31,380 nucleotides of DNA. It comes from Candidatus Woesearchaeota archaeon (lineage in GTDB: Archaea; Nanobdellota; Nanobdellia; Woesearchaeales; GW2011-AR4). The position numbers were made by a program, and so were the translations under genes. The first letter of the stretch is position 1, and the number at the start of each line of letters is the position of its first letter. The stretch spans positions 1-31,380 of the forward strand of contig JADHVE010000004.1 in NCBI GenBank assembly GCA_016784195.1, written 5' to 3'. The notes beneath the pieces are model-generated. The model saw only the letters and a program-made list of their open reading frames with translations. It was not told the DNA's origin and made no database searches. Below are positions 29,601-31,380 of the stretch, one piece after another.

Positions 29601-31380
29601 AACAGGAACCTCTGGTGGAATATCCCCTGATCCTGTGAGTGGTGCTGCCGGCACTAATGGGAATGGTGGTGGAATTCCAAGTGTAGGTTGTTCTGGACCA
29701 GAAGGTGCTGGTGGAGGTGGTTTTTCTGGAAGTGGATCAAATAATGCAGCAAGTTTAGGTGGTAAATCATTTATATTGGGTGGTGCTGGTGGAACAGGAT
29801 CAAATGCCGGAGGATTTGGAGGTGGAGCTGCAACAAATTATGGAGCAGGAGGTGGAGGAGGGTATAGTGGCGGTGGCGGTGGCGGTTTAATGGGGGAATG
29901 TACTTGTGGAGCTATGGGTGGTTCTGGTGGAGGAGGTTCTTATAATCTTGGAACAAATCAGGATAATACTAATGGAACTAACTCTGGAAATGGATATGTA
30001 ACAATAACATATTCAGATCCTACCAAATCAGGATTAGTTTCAACAGTTACAAACACAACTCCATTCTGGACAAACATAACAAATCCTTACAACATTACAT
30101 TAAATAATGGGGATTCATCATTAATAACCTGGTGGATTAATGCATCAGGGAATGGAAATACAACATATGAATTCTATGTATATGTAAATAAGACTTCACT
30201 TTTACGAATATCCAATATCACTACGAAATGGAATGTTACAATCAATGACAGTACAATTCCATCTGTTGATTTTGTTTCACCAACTATCCAAAATGGAACT
30301 TATGCGCAAAATTCAATACCTGTAAATGTAACATCATCTGACAGCCATTTATCCACTATAGTTATTTATTTGTATAATTCTTCTGGAGGGTTAATTACAT
30401 CTGAAAGCGGAACTTCATCTCCAACATACAAAAATTTCACAAGCCTTAACGATGGAACTTACTACCTAAATGCAACTGCAACAGATACTGCCTACAATTC
30501 AAATTCAACAGAAACAAGAGTAATTTCATTGGATATTAATTCTCCTCAATTCAGTTTTCTATCTCCAACACCCGTGAATGATACAAGACAGCCAGAAAAT
30601 TATTCTGAAATAAATATTTCAATTACAGAATTAAACTTAAAAGAATTGGCATATAATTGGAATGGCACTAATTACACAATGTATAATGATTCCTTAGTGT
30701 TGATGATGAACTTTGATAATGTTTCTGGTTTGGGTGAAAATTATTTGAATGGAACAAATTTCACTGTTAAAGATTTAAGTAGTTATGAAAATATTGGAAA
30801 TGTGAATGATTCTGGTCCAAATTGGACTTCTTCTGGTAGGTATGGGGGAGCGTTCGAGTTTGATGGAAGTAGAGGATATATACACATTAATGATTCAGGC
30901 AATACGAGTTTGGATGTTATTGAAATAACTATGGAGGCATGGATAAAACCTACAACTTATGGTGTTATTTCAGATAGGGGCATCATAATAAATAAAGAAA
31001 ATGTATGGGAAATGGGACTTGAAAAGGATACAGGTGCCTTACAGACAGCTTTATCTCCTTGCTGGACTTGGAATGGCACTACTGTTATCCCATTGAATGT
31101 TTGGACATATGTGGTTGTATCTCATAATGGATCCAATAGATTACACTATATAAATGGCAACCTTACAGAAACTTACAATTGTTCTGGAAATATTACTTCA
31201 AATGATCAGGATCTTAGAATAGGGGCTAGAGGAGGGGACTCAGGACCACATTCATATTTCAACGGCACAATAGATGAAGTTCGTATTTGGAATCGTTCTT
31301 TATCTTCAACTGAAATCTATCAACAATATGCTTCAAATCTTAAGAAAATAGATTCTGATAGCTGGGAACTTTATGTAAAC
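23647..31380 (+). CDS. Giant membrane-anchored surface protein with fibrinogen-like, LamG and glycine-rich domains, partial
   Basis: One open frame of 2,578 codons with no stop in the window. TTG start with GAGG (23636-23639) eight bases upstream, overlapping the preceding stop. An N-terminal membrane segment (about 15-33, VVIIWIVLIALITSYLYL) anchors it; the rest is external, with dozens of N-x-S/T sites. Order: DPDDDG calcium-like motif (~158), Lys/Glu-rich stretch (~465-515), ITGNVIGITGFAV (~515), EFIADIYEQVKAQDN domain (~650-755), fibrinogen-like domain (~775-998; FNVTCNMTADGGGWTVLL), LamG-like (~1039-1255; GLIDEVRIWNRSLSS), Asn/Thr-rich module A (~1308-1398), module B (~1698-1786), polyglycine domain (~1852-2122), second LamG-like (~2339-2565; TIDEVRIWNRSLSS). 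Probable adhesin or cell-contact protein. C-terminus unknown. Confidence 0.9.
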   Translation, partial: MKHLKSKINKNRVHLEVVIIWIVLIALITSYLYLEPSITGFTIAKKQFNHTDSIDLVLDSNSEYTWALANQGQLSSIRLNGHVLDKGSAKVYVENNDRRYLIFDSSGLEESLDLITGLVVLNELINQTINETTNINESLEKTIKINLKYKEDSEYDPDDDGVENLTGVVDLSVAESEFNFEADSEKICTRWEIDSLDSGGITAVCYGSENCCSLINLVPTRESWDEVFYSYYGSYGANYDNIVSAQVIYADYNLSPEEPYSDMVYSGWDNLSVKFIEENVVEFENICVESCILSNFNESSYKLIFEINNTILTIEEITYILVEEKIVNNPPVLIKNISDVLIDKNKKYSIDLSEYFSDEELLSYSYYEVEDVSVEIDDNIATIIPGIDFMGIRYLFFKANDSLLTSVSNVFKINISEGVSEREETVETERVVINRPVKWLKKVRLAEAKADLTINLTPDAENITVKKIEDGIKEKIKENKIKIKENGEIKELNEYETEKKTERLEKKEKTNLITGNVIGITGFAVKEAVDNSTEIIIEDSVEEVEIEYYTTGPVSEEEIIENNKKRIVISSDIHYEDILAYSFLDTEAKVDAVRLYWLVNNSRQEVNVDKYDTNENGLVDYVEWNVPSLSNQTYELVIEITKAEHLDSNREFIADIYEQVKAQDNNWALVNDGGYVRVTFKQSLDNTRDITLYARSNGSASVEIYTKNSDVLITQFENIDSENWYKVYLNNLNGTQDTFDLKVNGAVEFDYIVDPDDPYAIKDNGGYRTWGDGTFAETCSEYKDPSNGYTYTGDTGDGIYTIAPDGIAANGFNVTCNMTADGGGWTVLLQADGVTSNDYNLDPVWPNATFACGSTSYSCTLGYTRISSIMNNSNGPFLRVYSSDSGALFYFKANDSDDFWGTSAQREALTASEDNANFGWMMRSHYTALYGNNSDVNHSTYSNAKTNGGWSDHYAPWAWPASDNHIIVAKTNNGFYSDANNKKGVVMVKSVPNIDQNQVTFQSPTPSSGDTQQETSVEINISIIKSNLNEVKYDWNGINYTMYNDSLILMMNFDNVSSLGENNTHIVDVSRYENNGTAGGTAQVNATGKYGNALWLDGNSDYVEVIDGSSLDIGTNSMTILAWVYPRTFGSGDEIVKKDNAYILRLSGTSGAIEGYVWADTDGNLIGASTNLLNQNDWNHVAMTYNTTHQQLFVNGVADITDPQTGNVDNSAINLMIGSHQDKAQEFFDGLIDEVRIWNRSLSSDEIYQQYASNLNKYSSTQWYLYVNQSKNATAGLLDGTYSYKAYIRDIFGNNYSTVTRTITVDTPYPTWSNNKTNLTSDTTLNSSVYFNITLSETNPDKYVFSWYNGSNWLNDTATSYIDGQKIQVNKTINSSPIYWTWYINDTSGNLNQTDIWSIALHSSINISLISPTSAINASQNKTFNVIVNVTCNNQVPCGEVNVTLYSKEYVIFDNFDTGSFKEDRWTTSSSEAEGDISVRSTTAYSGSYSVIADASAANLNELITDYDFSGNNYIYLTYYWRESDDGDDTHLGSDHSGNQNADGVYFTCDGNYWYLIQNLTGGSASWTKVETDITKDPNFCATINETFKIKFTQYDNLEWPFNGIAWDDIGIRYRSGDGGITSTNSSVLPFWTNVNNPYNLTLGTMESQLVTFKVNATGAINETFEFLVYANRTSLMSDSNQTISWNVTIIEGDTTSPTWENNKTNLTSNATVGSYVYFNITLNETNPDKYIFSWYNGSNWLNDTATGYADGQEIQVNKTIVYSPIYWTWYINDTSGNLNQADIWGMDLDPSIGLSIIYPTTDINATQNEFFNVTVNITCTSLVPCGEVNVSLDPTSTTVYNFTTCTKTGNTGPSQANCDSAYTGTTLDGNVIVGGGIQNWTVPETGTYTIEAYGAQGGSNTGTLGKLGGLGAKIIGQFSLNAGETIRILVGQRIDSSNTCGGAGGGGGTFVVKGTDNTEQNILAIAGGGGGAGRGSGSNGNPGLTGTSGGISPDPVSGAAGTNGNGGGIPSVGCSGPEGAGGGGFSGSGSNNAASLGGKSFILGGAGGTGSNAGGFGGGAATNYGAGGGGGYSGGGGGGLMGECTCGAMGGSGGGGSYNLGTNQDNTNGTNSGNGYVTITYSDPTKSGLVSTVTNTTPFWTNITNPYNITLNNGDSSLITWWINASGNGNTTYEFYVYVNKTSLLRISNITTKWNVTINDSTIPSVDFVSPTIQNGTYAQNSIPVNVTSSDSHLSTIVIYLYNSSGGLITSESGTSSPTYKNFTSLNDGTYYLNATATDTAYNSNSTETRVISLDINSPQFSFLSPTPVNDTRQPENYSEINISITELNLKELAYNWNGTNYTMYNDSLVLMMNFDNVSGLGENYLNGTNFTVKDLSSYENIGNVNDSGPNWTSSGRYGGAFEFDGSRGYIHINDSGNTSLDVIEITMEAWIKPTTYGVISDRGIIINKENVWEMGLEKDTGALQTALSPCWTWNGTTVIPLNVWTYVVVSHNGSNRLHYINGNLTETYNCSGNITSNDQDLRIGARGGDSGPHSYFNGTIDEVRIWNRSLSSTEIYQQYASNLKKIDSDSWELYVN
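27744..27838 (+). repeat. Near-identical DNA repeat inside the surface protein gene, copy 1
   Basis: About 95 bases match copy 2 (28908-29002) with roughly 8 differences counted by eye. Both encode the end of the Asn/Thr-rich module (SPIYWTWYINDTSGNLNQ). Confidence 0.75.
28908..29002 (+). repeat. Near-identical DNA repeat inside the surface protein gene, copy 2
   Basis: Partner of copy 1. The preceding ~170 bases also align but are more diverged, so the high identity is local to the 3' part of the module. Confidence 0.75.

Noticed and set aside
29442..29654. Pro-rich minus-strand ORF (29442-29654)
   Set aside because: It is the antisense of the Gly codons of the polyglycine domain, which lies in a frame open for 2,578 codons.
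23647..31380. CRISPR array or tandem-repeat locus
   Set aside because: The repeats seen are a pair of in-frame protein modules about 1.16 kb apart, with no short regularly spaced repeats anywhere in the window.

Overview
The window is AT-rich DNA that looks like it comes from a small-genome archaeon, most probably a DPANN lineage near Woesearchaeota or Pacearchaeota. This placement is inferred from gene content and signals, not from a search. The evidence is TATA-type promoters about 25-28 bases upstream of start codons (leaderless transcripts), GGTGA-type ribosome binding sites inside operons, a translin-family protein, an archaeal pilus-type ATPase with a duplicated TadC/FlaJ-like membrane protein, a Tfx-type DNA-binding protein, and a giant Asn/Thr/Ser-rich surface protein. 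Several metabolic genes look bacterial (aspS, tgt, yhhQ), which suggests transfer.

Layout. 1-1757 (minus): rdgB-like gene, a coiled-coil gene and malate dehydrogenase, apparently one operon; mdh is cut by the window edge. 1839-5322 (minus): a compact three-gene serine operon, DUF1015 - class V aminotransferase (serC role) - serA. Divergent from it at 5453 is an ACT-domain protein. The shared 130-base promoter region carries two near-identical 15-base boxes that look like its operators. 6114-8351 (minus): a bacterial-type aspartyl-tRNA synthetase fused to a C-terminal YbaK-type editing domain. 8507-10921: a queuosine-precursor transporter, a small HExxH membrane protein, and a bacterial-type tRNA-guanine transglycosylase, together suggesting queuosine salvage. 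11063-11635 (minus): translin-family protein.

11853-20093 is a candidate surface-appendage or secretion module. It holds three small four-helix membrane proteins in tandem (two clear paralogues and one divergent), two coiled-coil proteins on the other strand, a 46-residue ribbon-helix-helix protein with a short leader ORF, a secretion ATPase and a double T2SF-domain membrane protein. 20094-21242 is an accessory patch: a terminator-like hairpin, a strongly folded stretch that may be an RNA, a LAGLIDADG homing endonuclease broken by one frameshift and one stop codon, and a tRNA-Phe gene carrying about 51 extra bases between the D arm and the anticodon arm.

21285-23303 (minus): single-stranded-DNA-binding OB-fold protein and glycyl-tRNA synthetase. 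23438-31380 (plus): a small helix-turn-helix protein whose stop codon overlaps the TTG start of a giant membrane-anchored surface protein (2,578 codons visible, no stop before the window ends). That protein has a fibrinogen-like domain, two LamG-like domains, a duplicated Asn/Thr-rich module and a polyglycine domain resembling the glycine-rich domain of ALK/LTK receptors.
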